Shown piece by piece: positions 1 through 10,908 of a DNA stretch of 64,000 nt. Location of the stretch: positions 65,531,653-65,595,652 of the forward strand of contig JAKSZT010053887.1 in assembly GCA_026826555.1 (NCBI GenBank), given 5' to 3'. Position 1 is the first letter of the stretch; every line of letters starts with the position of its first letter. The stretch comes from Tolypeutes matacus (Eukaryota; Chordata; Mammalia; Cingulata; Chlamyphoridae). The position numbers and the translations under genes were made by a program. The notes under the pieces were generated by a model. The model did no database searches. It saw only the letters and a program-made list of their open reading frames with translations, and was not told the origin of the DNA.

Positions 1-204
1 GGTGCCCCAGCTGTTATTGGTTAACCCACCAATGGTGGGGGCCAATGGTAAGGCCTGTTTGGAATATCCACAGCCTTCCCTCAGCCCGGAAGTGTCCCAA
101 CTGGGACCTCAAGGTCAAGGTCAAGGTTTCAGGGGTCTTGCATCCATGTTGTCTGTTGGCCATGCTGTGGCTTATCTTCTCATTTCTCTGCACTAACTGC
201 TTCA
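1..204 (-). mobile_element. Partial ERV LTR (U3 side), cut by window edge
   Basis: On the minus strand a purine tract (plus-strand ctcccccctc at 206-215) lies just downstream of the env remnant and is followed by TG, as expected for a polypurine tract and the first bases of an LTR. The LTR would run from 204 down past position 1. A CCAAT-like box (minus aaccaat, near 16-22) fits a U3 region. The direct repeat ggtcaaggtcaagg near 112-125 holds two AGGTCA-like half sites. The class is inferred from the neighbouring env; the LTR family was not recognised. Confidence 0.5.
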
Positions 205-312
205 ACTCCCCCCTCAGAGAGTTCACACCCTTACTCTTAAGGGGGTGCTGAGGGGTGATTATGGTCATTCTTCTGTGGTTACTTCCTGCTGGTTAGGAAA
301 GTATTCCTTGCC

Positions 313-675
313 TTACAGGGTGTAAACCTCTCTAGCTATTCTATTGAGATTGAGAGAAGATGGGTCCAGCACCCTGGTTGGAACTGGATGAAATCCCTGC
401 ATGACTAATAAGGCACTGATTCTGTAAAAAATACACTTAATTAGAATTTTGAAGATACATGATCCTATTAAAAGGATAAAGAAGATGGTGATAGGTAAGC
501 CTAAAAAGGGGGTCAACCATGACATACTGGGCCATGAGACTGAGAAAGGGCAGGTGTCTTCAGGGACTGCATCCTCCCAAGGTTGATGGGAAACAGCATT
601 CTTCCTTGAGTTCTTTTGAGCTATTGGTTAATTCTAGGGGATTGAGGTAGACCTGCTGGGTTTCGGTATAAACTG
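313..675 (-). pseudogene. ERV envelope remnant, transmembrane subunit C-terminus
   Basis: A minus-strand frame open over 313-525 (70 codons) reads as the end of a retroviral envelope transmembrane subunit. It has a Trp-Leu-Thr-Pro-Phe-Leu-Gly lead-in, then a run of about 20 hydrophobic residues (the membrane anchor), then a Cys- and Lys-containing cytoplasmic start. This arrangement is typical of gammaretrovirus-like class I ERVs. Upstream sequence to about 675 looks like more of the ectodomain but is broken by stops. No surface subunit or pol is present: the block ends at the L1 insertion beginning at 687, and sequence beyond 955 is an unrelated old L1. It is a decayed fragment with no sign of function. 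The assignment rests on the anchor motif and on the polypurine tract and LTR that follow it in the correct order. Confidence 0.65.
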
Positions 676-686
676 CATTGGTTTTT

Positions 687-942
687 TTTTTTTTTTGGAG
701 TTTTTTTTTTATTATTTATTTTTTTATTGTGGGTAAAAATAAAAATTCTCACAATACATACAAACATTTGCAAAATGATATATAAATATATATGCATATA
801 TGTGTATTTGCTTACAAAAATGTTATATATATATATATATATACACACATATATTTTAAGAGGTGCTTAGATTACCCAAAATATTACACGGAACTCTGTC
901 CTGAGTACCGTTGTGGCAACGGATGTAGGCCATTTTAAATCA
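687..942 (-). mobile_element. Short L1 3'-end insertion with 5' inversion (twin priming)
   Basis: The main part (about 687-895, minus strand) starts with poly(T) and matches the reverse complement of the last ~175 bp of the full-length L1 at 19838-20013, including the 'tttttacccacaat' end. The rest (about 896-942) matches L1 19614-19660 in the opposite orientation (ttgtggcaacggatgtaggc). The intervening ~180 bp is missing. A perfect 12-bp TSD, gcattggttttt, flanks the insert at 675-686 and 943-954. This is the classic outcome of twin priming during target-primed reverse transcription. Confidence 0.92.
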
Positions 943-1199
943 GCATTGGTTTTTAAATATATACTTCCATCATATTCCAGAAACAAAAAACGTTTAGCCA
1001 TATTTTAATATGTAGTTGATCCTATTTGATAAAAGTTTATTTGGAAATTTTATATCTATTTATGAGATAAATTGGTATATATTTTTTCCTTGTAATATTC
1101 TTGACAGGTTAGGTGTCAAGATTATTTTGATCTCTTTAAAAAATTGGGAAGTGTCACCTATGTTTCTGCCTTCTGGAAGAGTTTTTTAAGACTGGGGCT

Positions 1200-1408
1200 G
1201 ACACCACTGATAAGGTGTCAGTCTCTGGGGCTATCCCCCCTTATATAGGACCTGAGTGTCTCCAGAGCTCTCAAGAGCCCCTCTGTGTGCAGTGATAGGC
1301 ACTTTGACGTTCTATGAGCTCCTACTGAGGTGTGCGTAAGAGTTGCCTCTGGGATGACCTCCCGACTCTCTTTGAAGTCTCTTAGCCACTTGAACTGATT
1401 TGTCTCAT
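1200..1408 (-). mobile_element. Internal L1 3'-UTR fragment without poly(A) tail
   Basis: About 205 bp match the reverse complement of L1 3'-UTR positions 18858-19055 at roughly 90% identity by eye (for example cctctgggatgacctcccga). Both ends fall inside the 3' UTR: there is no poly(T) at the low-coordinate end and no TSD was found. It replaces several hundred bases of the surrounding ancient L1 ORF2, which resumes at about 1413. Confidence 0.85.
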
Positions 1409-1805
1409 ACCACACATTTTGATGTCTTGTGTTTTATCACTCAGTTCAAAATATTTAAATTTTTCTATTGTTTACATATATTTGGTTACATTTCATTTGC
1501 TTATGAAATAAATGCCATAAAATATTATAATTTAAAAATGTAAACAATCAATTGTGATTTGATAAAATATAAGAGAAGCAAAATTAATATTTAGTGATGT
1601 ATTTGCCATTTTAAAATGTATATTTATTCTTTTCTGTATAGCTGGGTTTTCATCTGCTGTCATTTTTCTCCAGCCTGAAGAATTGCTTCTAGATTTTTTC
1701 CCTACAGGTCTGCTGGTGATTAATTCTCTTGGCTTTAGCATTTCTGAAAATATCTTCTTATTAAATTTTATTCTTTAAGGATTTTTTTTGCTGTATATGA
1801 AAAAG

Positions 1806-1828
1806 GAAGGAAGGTTTTTCCTTCCTTC
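1806..1828. repeat. 9-bp inverted repeat, 5-nt spacer
   Basis: GAAGGAAGG (1806-1814), TTTTT, then CCTTCCTTC (1820-1828): a perfect hairpin inside the ancient L1. Probably a chance product of a simple-sequence stretch. Confidence 0.8.
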
Positions 1829-3064
1829 AACCTATTAAAAATGTTTTCTACTTTCTTCTGGCTTTATTTTTTTTAAAATGAGAACCAGTGCTTGTTCTTA
1901 TTGTCTTCAAAATATGATGTATCTTTCTTTTCTAGTTCTTCAAGATTTTTTTCCTTTTCTTTGATTTTTACTAGTTTTATTATAATCAATTTGCATATAT
2001 TTCTCTTTGTACTTAGTCTGATTAGGATTCACCAAACTTCTTGGATCTATAATACGTTATTCTTCACTAAATTTTGGGAAGTTTCAACCACTATTTCTTC
2101 AAGTATTTTTTTTGTTCTATTACAATCTCTTTGTTTATCCTTCTGTGACTTCAATTACACTTACCATAATCAGATTTATATTTTTCCAAAACTCCATTTT
2201 GTCTCTTTTGTCATTATATTTGATACTTGCTATTCATCTGTCATCAATAACACTGGCCATTTCTTCTCTTATGTCAATTTTACAAAAATAAATACATACC
2301 ATTCCCTTTAGGTCCTTGAACATATTTAAAAGTAGCTGCCCCAAATTTCTTAACTCTATGTTTTAATCAACTGCTTTTTCCATTAATCTACAATAGCGTT
2401 TTCCTTCATATGTCTAGAAATATGATTGCATGCTGGTTAATTTGAAAGATACGGCATAAGAACTCTGCATTCTGTTCTTTTTCCTTGAAAAGTTTTTAAT
2501 TTTCTCATAGTTAGTAGTTATTACAGGCTGATTACGTTGAATTTGTGCAAGATTAGTTTTACAATTGAAGGTCAAATTTGTTTGGGTTTTAACAAACCCA
2601 ATGCAAATCTCTTAGTTCTGAAATATGGTCTTTATATCTAAGGCATGATCATTCTGGAATTTCACTAGCATGTTTGGTATTTTTATAAATCCTTTTTAAC
2701 TTGCCCCAACTTAATCACCAAACTCTGTCTACCATAAGATGGCTGCTTAAGGAAACTTGAACTAAGTCATCTGATATTTCAGGTCAATAAAATGACACAT
2801 TTCTATTTGAGTTTTGGTCACCCCAACCTGTATGCACAAAGGAATATCTTCAGGGGAAAAAAACATATCAACATGGACTCTCACCCAGTATGGATGTCTT
2901 ATTTCAGGGGTCAAAATCCATTCCAGTTTCTTCTTACCTTTGTTCTTTCTCAAGTGCCTACAAATTTTTAAATATATTTTGTCCAGAATTTATCATTGTT
3001 GTCTGAAGGGAGGTTACTCTTATACATGTTACTCCACCATTACCAGAACTGAAATTCTTTTTCA

Positions 3065-5425
3065 CTTTTTTTTTCTTAATTAATATGCTTTATTTTTTAG
3101 AAAAGTTTTAGGTTCAGAGAAAATTGAGCAGATAAAACAGAGACTTACCATATACTTCCTCATACCCCTTTTCACAGATTCACCTATTAATATTTTTCAT
3201 TAAGGTGGTACACTTGTTGCAATTGATGAACCCATATTGATACATTATTATTAAAAAGTTGACAATTTATATTAGGGTTCATTATTTGTTTTGTACACAG
3301 CTATGGACTTTGACAATTCATAATGTTTGTATCCACCATTACAAAGTCATGTTTCACTGCCTTAAAGACCCTTGTGCTCCACCTATTTACCCCTTACCCC
3401 ACAAATCCCTGGAGCCATTGATCCTTTAACTGTTTCTATGTCTTTTCTTTTTCAAGTGTCATATACTTGGAATGATATAGTAAGTATCCTTTTCAGACTG
3501 GCTTCTTTAGGTCTGCAAATATATTTAAGATTCCTCCAAATCTTTTCATGTTTTGATGTCAAATTTCTTTTTTTCACTGAATTATAGTCCATTGCATGGA
3601 TTACCACTGTGTTTAACAATTCCCCTATTCAAGAACATCTTAGTTACTTAAAAATTTTGGCAATTATAAATATAGCTGCTATAAACATCTATATATAGGT
3701 TTTTGTGTGAACATAAGTTTTCAACTCATATGCATAAATATCTAAGAGTGTGACTAATGGATCATATGGTAAGACTATATTTAGCTTTATAAGAAACTTC
3801 CAAACTGTTTTCCAAAGTAGCTGTACCATTTTGAATTCCCACTGGCAATGAATTCATCAGCATTTAGTATTATCAGTTTTTGTGGGAGATTTTAGCATCT
3901 ACTAGCTATGTAGTAATATCTCATTGTCTTAATTTGCAATTCCCTAATGACATGTGGTGTCGAGCATCTTTCATATGCTTATTTTTCATTGGTATATCTT
4001 CTTTGGTAAGGTGTCTATTGTGAACTTTTGCTCACTTTTTAATTATTATTTTTGTAGTTTTATGAATTCTTTATATATTTGGATACAAGTCCATTACCTG
4101 ATATATGTTTTGCAAATATTTTCTCCCATTCTGTGGCTTTTCAGTGTATTCTCTTAACAATGCCTTTTGCAAGGAAGATGTTTTAAATTTTAGTGAAGTC
4201 CAACTTAGGTATTATTTATTTCCTATATAATTTTTGGAGTTGTATCTAAGAAATCATCAGTAAGCCCAAGGTCACCTAGATTTTCTCCTATTTTACCTTT
4301 GAGAAGTTTTCTAGTTTTAAATTTTACATTTTGTTCTACAATATATTTTGTATTAATTTTGTTAAAGGTGTAAAGTATGTATCTATATCTACTTTTTTTT
4401 CCATGTTCATGCCCAGTTTTTCTACCACCATTTATTGAAGACTCCATTTTCCATGTAGTTGCCTTTATTTGTTTGTCAAAGATCATATTCATGTAGATCT
4501 TCTTCTGGGCTCTCTATTTTGTTCCACTTATCTAATTGTCTATTATTTTGCCAATACCACATTCTAATTATTATTGTACCTTGAGCATACATTTTGAAAT
4601 CAGGAGATATCAGTCTTCAAATTTCATTCTTATTCAGTATTTTGTTCGATATTCTGGATCTTCTGCCCTTCATATAAACTTTAGAGTTTACTGATATCCA
4701 CAAAATAGCTTGTGAATTTGTTTGGGATTGTGTTGAATATATAGATCTAGTTGTGAAGAACTGTCATCTTAACAATACTAAGTTATCTTATCCATGAACA
4801 TGGACTATCTCTCCGTTTATTTAGATCTTTGATTTCTTTCATCAAAGCTTTGTAGTTTGCATTATAGTGAGATCTTTCTCATATTTTGTTTATTTACTCC
4901 TAAGTACTTCATTTTTTCTGATAATGTGAAAGATATTGTGTTTTTAATTTCAAATTTCAGTTTTTCAATGCTGATATATGGGAAAGTAAGTGACTCTTGT
5001 ATATTAACCTTGTATCCTTTAATCTTGCTATATCACTTAGTTCCAAGAGTATTTTTATTTATTCCTTGGGGTTTTTTACATAGACAATCATGTCATCTGT
5101 GAACAAAACTGTTCTATTTCCCCTTCCCAATCTGTTTACATTTCATTTCTTTTTATCATCATTGCATTAAATTAGGACTTACAGTGCCATGCTGAATAGG
5201 AGTGGTGAAAGGGGATACCCTTGCCTTGTTCCCATTTTAGGGAAAAAGAAAATGTAAATACTTTTTTATCAACTTGAGGAAACCGCCCTTTGTTTCTACT
5301 TTGCTGAGCATTCTTATCAACAAAAGATATTGGATTTAGTCAAATGCCATTTTGCAGCTTTTTTACCTAACCCTATGATTTTTATCCTATAAATGGTTGA
5401 TGTGATGGAGTACACCAATTGACAT
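3065..5425 (-). mobile_element. Old L1 (L1MA/L1MB-like), 3' UTR plus ORF2 end
   Basis: Begins with a T-rich stretch (3065-3076). It then follows the well-known antisense L1 order: 'gttttaggttcagagaaaat', the AATAATATTCCATTG-type zone, 'gcaaatattttctcccattc', then antisense ORF2 ('ctagattttctcctatttta', 'ggggatacccttgccttgtt'). It stops at about 5425 within ORF2, where another L1 end begins. Many small gaps and stops; long dead. Confident on class, less on subfamily. Confidence 0.85.
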
Positions 5426-5429
5426 TTTT

Positions 5430-6190
5430 TCATTTTAGTTTTATTTCTTTTCCTTTTTTTTTTTAAATTAAAGAAGTTGTGAGTTTACAAAACCATTATG
5501 CATAACATATAGGATCCCCATATACCACCCCACCACTAACACCTTGCATTGTTGTAGGAGATTTATTACAATTAATAAAATAACATCCAAATATTCCTAC
5601 TAACTATAATCTCTAGCTAAGATGAAATCAGGGCACATAGGACAACCAGGATGAATCTTGAGGACACTATGTTGAGTGAAATTAGCAAGACACAAAAGGA
5701 CAAATATTGTATGGGTCACTAATATGAACTAAATAAAATGAGTAAACTTAGAGTTAAAATCTAGAGTTTAGGTCACTGGGGGCAGGTAAAATGAGGTTTG
5801 AGAAGGGAGAGCTGATGTTTAATGTATGTAAAATTTTCAATAAGGTTTATTGTGAATATTAGGACATAGAGTGGATGGTAACACATTTTAGTGAGTATAA
5901 CTAACACTGCTGATTTTTAAATGGCTGAAAGGGGTAGTCTGGAGACATAAATGCAAATAGAAAGAAAGTTAGAGAATAATCTTGGGATTGTATAACATCA
6001 TGAGCTCAGTGGTAGATGAGGTTTGTGGATTATAGTACAAAGACAATAATGTTCTTTTATGAACAAGAACAAATGTGCCTCACTATTATAAGGTGTTAAA
6101 AATATGGTGATACATGGGAAAATAAAACTAATGTAACTTATTTATTAGAAATGGAACAGATATAATGGGAACCACAATTTTTCACAGGAA
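5430..6190 (-). mobile_element. Xenarthran-type L1 3' end, probably 5'-inverted
   Basis: Positions 5450-5630 are minus-strand L1 3' UTR (poly(T), then 'aagttgtgagtttacaaaac', also seen near 62.95 kb). From about 5636 the orientation switches to plus-strand L1 3'-UTR text ('gatgaatcttgaggacacta', 'acacaaaaggacaaatattg') running to about 6190. This looks like twin priming in an older copy. The right boundary and TSD could not be resolved. Confidence 0.65.
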
Positions 6191-7699
6191 GAAGGAAGTC
6201 ATTAATAAAGGGAGAGAAGCCTTTTTTGGGTGAGGGAAGTGAAAAATTCATATTCAGCCCTCAAATTCAATATCAATCATTGATTCTCTTTAGAAAACAT
6301 TTCTGCTGTTTCAGAATAATATAAATAATTAAGCCTCCCATCTCTAGCTTCTTGCAGTCACATAGCATCAGTTCATATATTCACCAAACACAACATTCAA
6401 TTGTAATCATGATTTGAGTGGTATACTCCTCCACAAGGCTTTACGCTCCTTCCAAGAAGGTATAATAGTTTACCTGCTTTATGCATACAATATGGTATCA
6501 AGCAAGGCGAATTAATAATTGTTGAATGGTGTATCCTAATAATCACTAAAAGTGCCAACAATAATTAATGAAAGCAAATTGACATCATTTTATTGTTAAA
6601 CAATTATTAATTTTATACTGAAGTTAGCTTGGGAGAATTAATGTATATATGTATTTTAGCTTTCTTCTTTCCTATATTACCTTATGGATTCGGCTTTCAG
6701 AATACAACCCTGAATATATATCTTATTACTGTTTTCAAGAGCAAGTTATTTTATTATGCAGGCACTATGCCAAAAGTATGATTCATAATGATACTTGCAC
6801 TTAATTTTTTTATAAGAAAATACAAATAGAAACTTGGAAAAAGTTTTATATCACATTAATCATAAAAGTATCATTTTCTTTTGAAAATGAAAAATTTGTA
6901 GACTCAAATTAAAAACACAACCTTCCTTCAAACTTGAATCCATGCTTGAGAGAGAAGTGTGAATACAAACAAAGGAACACTAATTCATTTGCTAATGAAA
7001 AAGAAATCAGAAATATTTTAAATGGAACTGACAATATGAAAAACATTGATAACAACATTAAAGATAATTTTTAGGAAGACAAAAAATCACTTTGGAGATG
7101 ACTTTTTTTCATCTTTGTTACTCTAAATTACTGTTTCAGAAAGACTGACAAATTTTACATTATCCATCAATTTATATAATTTTTATATTAATTTTATGAA
7201 AAAAAGCAAATTACTGAGACCAAGTTTTTGAAAAAAGTAAGTTTCTCACAATTTAAAATCTGAAAAGTATAGAAAATGAAGTATGTAGTTAACATTTTAC
7301 CCTCTACCTCTGATTCACAGACACCATATTATCCTCCACAAAGAAAATAAAATTTAATAATTTCTTGTGTATGATTCCAGATATGTATTTTTGCCTCAGG
7401 ATCTGTTTCTGGAGGAAAACAAAGACAGAGAACTTTCACATTGGATATTAGATTTAATTTCCACGTATTTTCAATGCTAATATAAATCATATCTTAAAAA
7501 AATGTCATGTTCTAGTTTTTTGTTGATATATAAGAACACAAATTTGTTTGTATATTGACTTTGTATAAAACAAATTTGACAAATTAATTTCTTTGTAATA
7601 ATTTATAAGTGCATTTTCCTCCACATAAATAATTTGTCATCTCAAATAAAGATAGTCTTCATTTACACTTCCTATCACTATTATTTCCTTTCTTTGCCT
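6191..7699. other. AT-rich stretch, no gene seen
   Basis: No coding frame or recognised young repeat. Positions 6425-6530 resemble a decayed L2 3' tail on the plus strand, ending with 'attgttgaatggtg'. The remainder is unidentified AT-rich DNA. Confidence 0.5.
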
Positions 7700-7969
7700 T
7701 ACTGCACAGGTGAGTACCTACAAGTCATAAGTAGACAGATGATAGGAGCTACACTTGTCTTGTTCCCATCTCAAAGAAAGATTTCAGCATTTCACTATTA
7801 AGATTTGTTGTAAATATTAAATAAAATTAGCATAATAATATTTTCAGTAATTCTTTCTTATTTTTTAACTAAGAATTTTTATCCAATTGATAAAGAATAT
7901 TATTATAATTGTACTACTAACTATAATCCATAGTTTGCATTAAGATTCACTGTGAAGTATAGCCCTTGT

Positions 7970-8121
7970 TTTTTTTTGTTTGTTTGCTTTTTTTTTCTTT
8001 GTTTTTGGGGGTTTTTTGTTTTGTTTTGTTTTGTTTTTGAGGTACCAGGTCCAGGAATGAACCTTGTATGTGGGAAGCTGGCACTCAACTGCTCAACCAC
8101 TGAACCACATTGGCTTCCCTA
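7970..8121 (-). mobile_element. DAS-type tRNA-derived SINE
   Basis: Minus-strand copy with a T-rich (complement of A-rich) tail at 7970-8040. B box ggttcattcc is at 8053-8062 (complement) and the A-box-like tgtggttcagtgg at 8097-8109 (complement). The usual head 'ggaagcc' lies at the 8121 end. Inserted in a T-rich site of an L1 3' UTR. Confidence 0.85.
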
Positions 8122-8257
8122 AGTTGGTTTTTTCGTTTGTTTGCTTGTGCTTGTTTTTTGTTTTTGATTTGTTTTTAGGAGGCTCTGGGGATCAAAACCA
8201 GAACCTCCCATGTGGGAAGCAGGCACTTAACTGCTTGAGCTACATCTGCTCCCCTGG
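8122..8257 (-). mobile_element. Second DAS-type SINE in tandem
   Basis: Another minus-strand copy directly after the first: T-rich tail to about 8177, B-box-like ggttttgatcc at 8179-8189 (complement), head 'ggggagcagatgtagctc' at about 8255. The two are head-to-tail, either serial insertions at the same T-rich target or an old dimer. Confidence 0.82.
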
Positions 8258-8330
8258 TGGTTGTTTTTTAAATTTTTATTCTAGCAACATAGTAACCACC
8301 TAAAATTTCCCCTTTTAACCACATTTAGAT

Positions 8331-8810
8331 ATATCGCTTTTGGGATATTCTCTTTCTTCTTTCCTTTTGGAACTCCCTGTATTCTCACTATGTCCTCTAA
8401 ATATTTCTCTCTTATATAAATTTATATTATTTTTTACTTTGTGTTATATTCTAGATACTTTCTCCTAGCCTGTCTTCAGTATACTACTTTTTCTTAGTTA
8501 TATCTAATCTTTTAAACATATCTATTGAGTTCTTAATTTTCTTTATTAGATATTTTCAGTTCTAAACTCTCCACTATATTTTTTATTTACAACTACCAAT
8601 TCTCTAATAGAATTATTAATTTTGATTTTAACATATGCTATTTGATAACTCTATTATTATCTGTGGGTCTCTTTCTAGTCTGTATTATATCAGCTATTTG
8701 GTCATGCTGTATTATCTCCTTATTTGTCTAGCTAGTTTTTGTGTGTAATCAATATTGAATTCACAAAGATATTTAGAAATAATTTGAGGCCTATGGTGAA
8801 GTACTGATTA
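8331..8810 (-). mobile_element. Ancient L1 5'-region fragment, antisense
   Basis: Matches the pattern of old L1M upstream sequence seen antisense ('ctttccttttggaactccct', 'ctattgagttcttaattttc', 'tctgtgggtctctttctag'). It would lie next to the piece at 1610-2350 in a complete element. Family-level call only. Confidence 0.6.
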
Positions 8811-8829
8811 TTCTCAAAAGACAATTTTG

Positions 8830-9245
8830 AAATAATTTTCACAATTTTGATTGGCTTAAACAATGGGAATCTATTAGCTCATGGTTTTAAGGCTTAGAAA
8901 TTCAAATAAAATCATCATCAAGGTGATGTTTTCTTCCTGAAGACTGGCATTGTAGGGATGACTACCAGTGATCCTTGGTCCTGGGCTCCTCTGTCACATG
9001 GTCCTACAAATGGCAACCTCTCCTACCTCTCCCTTCTCTTCTGGGTTCCATTGACCTTCAGAATCTTGCTTCCCATGGCATTTTTTCTCTCTCATTCTAT
9101 TTTAAATTATTCCAAGAAGAGGATTAAGACCTACTCTGATTGAGATGGGTCACAACTGAAGTAGCCTTATCAAAATGTTCTACTTATAATGGGTCCACAC
9201 CCACAGGAATGGATCAAATTTAAGAATGTGTCATTCTGGTGTACA
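8830..9245 (-). mobile_element. Old MaLR-type LTR
   Basis: Antisense LTR: 'gattggcttaaacaatggga', a middle rich in pyrimidine phrases, 'aggattaagacctactctga', and an end resembling the MaLR 5' terminus (complement of '...gtacat'). Same architecture as 34550-35032. Solitary; no internal region adjacent. Confidence 0.62.
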
Positions 9246-10712
9246 TACAGTTTGAAATCACCACAGTAGGCAGCAGTGATTTTATTTTTTTCTCCAATGC
9301 AAATATTTTCTTCCATTTTTACAGAGCAAATGGTGTTTGCTCTGTGAAAATGGCAGAAATAATTAAAATTATGATGTCTATACAAATTTTAATTTAGTCC
9401 TGTGATGTCTGCCTCTGGCCAGTTTCACTTTGATGCCATTGCTGCAAAGAAGAGATTTAGTTTGTGCTCTTTACCACAAATATTATGCTTCATCTTCAAG
9501 AAGTTCTTATTTCTGGATATCCTGGCATTATCTGTGAGAAATGTCTCATGTCTGCGTTCACCTGCATTTTCCTGATGAATGTTTACTGCTGTGGACATAC
9601 CAATTTTGAATTCTTCCCACCCATTTCAGAATTTGAATTTTTTTTTTTGCTTCTCCTGCTTTCCCTGAAAATGGAATTTGTGTGTTTTTCATCGATGTTG
9701 TGGCTATTGTGTAATTTTTTGATAAGCACAGGGAAAGAAAGTTCTATAACACCAAAGTTATTTTTTCATTATATGCAATATACATTCTTTAAAAAGTGAT
9801 ACAACTTTGAATACTTAATTTATAGAAACATTCAAGTCATTAAATAAAACATTCAAAATACAAATAATATCTGCTAGATACTTGAAAAATCAATATCTGC
9901 AATTACATTACTTTAATAAACCATTACTTTAATAAATCATTACTCTGAACAGTTTCTTGATCTGTAATATTTGTTGAGGGGCCCAATTTCTAAGGTCACT
10001 TCCAGGTCTAAATATGTGTGACTCCATTACTTATTGTATCAAAATTCTGACTTGCTATGCTTTATCTATATTTAAGACCACTCGTTCAAATAGATGTTCT
10101 TTTTTGATTAATAATTTTTAATATACTAATATTGTGCAAGGGATAGATATATTTATGTTTTGAAAAGTCAAACTTCCATTGCATTTCTTGAAAACTTCTT
10201 AAATTATAATTGAAAAAAGTATTTATACAATAATTTTAATATGTAATTATTTTTATATCAGAATATCAACCTGTAATTTTTTCTTTGCTATACTAAAATG
10301 TAAAATGATGGAACTCAAATATTTCCCCTCACTTATGAAAACTTTTGTACATTAAGCTCTCCCTTTTCCTTTAGAAGAACTGGTTTTGGAGTTGCCAGTG
10401 TTTTCACTCTCCATTTAATAGGCCATAAATTCTCTTATGAGATAGTAAGAATGACATATAGTTTGTGAAGAGATAAAAGATGTAGTTCCTCTGGGGTAAA
10501 CGATAAAGATGAAATAATTTCCCCTAGGATAAATGTAAATCAAGAGATTGGAGAAAGGGCTCTTATTATCTATCCTCAAGCGGGGGAGTCGATCCTAAGG
10601 AAGTTTCCCAGAAAACTATTGTACTCAGGACCTGGAAAGAAATGAGTGGTGGATCAAGTGAGGAGCCACTATGAAGAGCCTTATAGGAGAGGCCTGGAGT
10701 CCTATTGAAGTC
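9246..10712. other. No gene seen; one MIR-like relic
   Basis: AT-rich DNA. Positions 9945-10025 resemble the end of a MIR-like SINE ('ctaaggtcacttccaggtct'). An open frame at 9464-9799 (111 codons) has low-complexity Phe/Leu content and no recognisable domain, and is not called a gene. Confidence 0.5.
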
Positions 10713-10726
10713 AAAACATTTCCCAA

Positions 10727-10894
10727 AAAGCATCTAGTGGCCACTGGCTCCATAAGCATCTTTTAAAATATATATTAAAAAATAACATTTATGTAAGCAA
10801 ATGCACATATATGCATATATATTTATATCTCATTTTACAAATATTGGTTTGTATTGTGAAAAATTTGATTTTTACCCACAATTAAAAAAAAAAA
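10727..10894 (+). mobile_element. 168-bp L1 3'-end insertion with 26-bp 5' inversion
   Basis: Positions 10753-10894 match the last ~145 bp of the full-length L1 (19866-20013) in the plus orientation, ending in poly(A). The first 26 bp (10727-10752, holding tctagtggccactggctcc) are the reverse complement of L1 19530-19556. About 310 bp of L1 between the two parts is absent. A perfect 14-bp TSD aaaacatttcccaa lies at 10713-10726 and 10895-10908. This is a twin-priming product with a very short inverted arm. Confidence 0.93.
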
Positions 10895-10908
10895 AAAACA
10901 TTTCCCAA

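Larger units (their letters stand above)
955..3064 (-). mobile_element. Ancient L1 (L1M-type), internally deleted
   Basis: Read on the plus strand this is antisense L1. Positions 985-1197 match the ORF2 phrase around 'ttcttgacaggttaggtgtcaag' (in parts) and 1413-1450 match another ORF2 piece ('ttttgatgtcttgtgtttt'). Positions 1540-2350 match the region upstream with 'ggtctgctggtgattaattc' and 'aaacttcttggatctataa'. Positions 2930-3060 match a segment still further 5'. The order is collinear for a minus-strand element with deletions. No frame is intact. The subfamily needs a library search. Confidence 0.7.
7700..8330 (-). mobile_element. L1 fragments split by two SINEs
   Basis: Positions 7725-7870 are antisense ORF2 ('cacttgtcttgttcccatct'). 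Positions 7905-7965 and 8262-8330 together make one antisense 3'-UTR block that is continuous at 40440-40570 in a sister copy. The gap between them is filled by two DAS SINEs, so the L1 is older than both. Confidence 0.7.

Noticed and set aside
826..842. (AT)n run as a possible regulatory microsatellite
   Set aside because: Part of the AT-rich L1 3' end that is also present at 19885-19950; ordinary slippage.
1892..2311. 139-codon Phe/Ser-rich frame
   Set aside because: Lies antisense in ancient L1; a translation of T-rich DNA.
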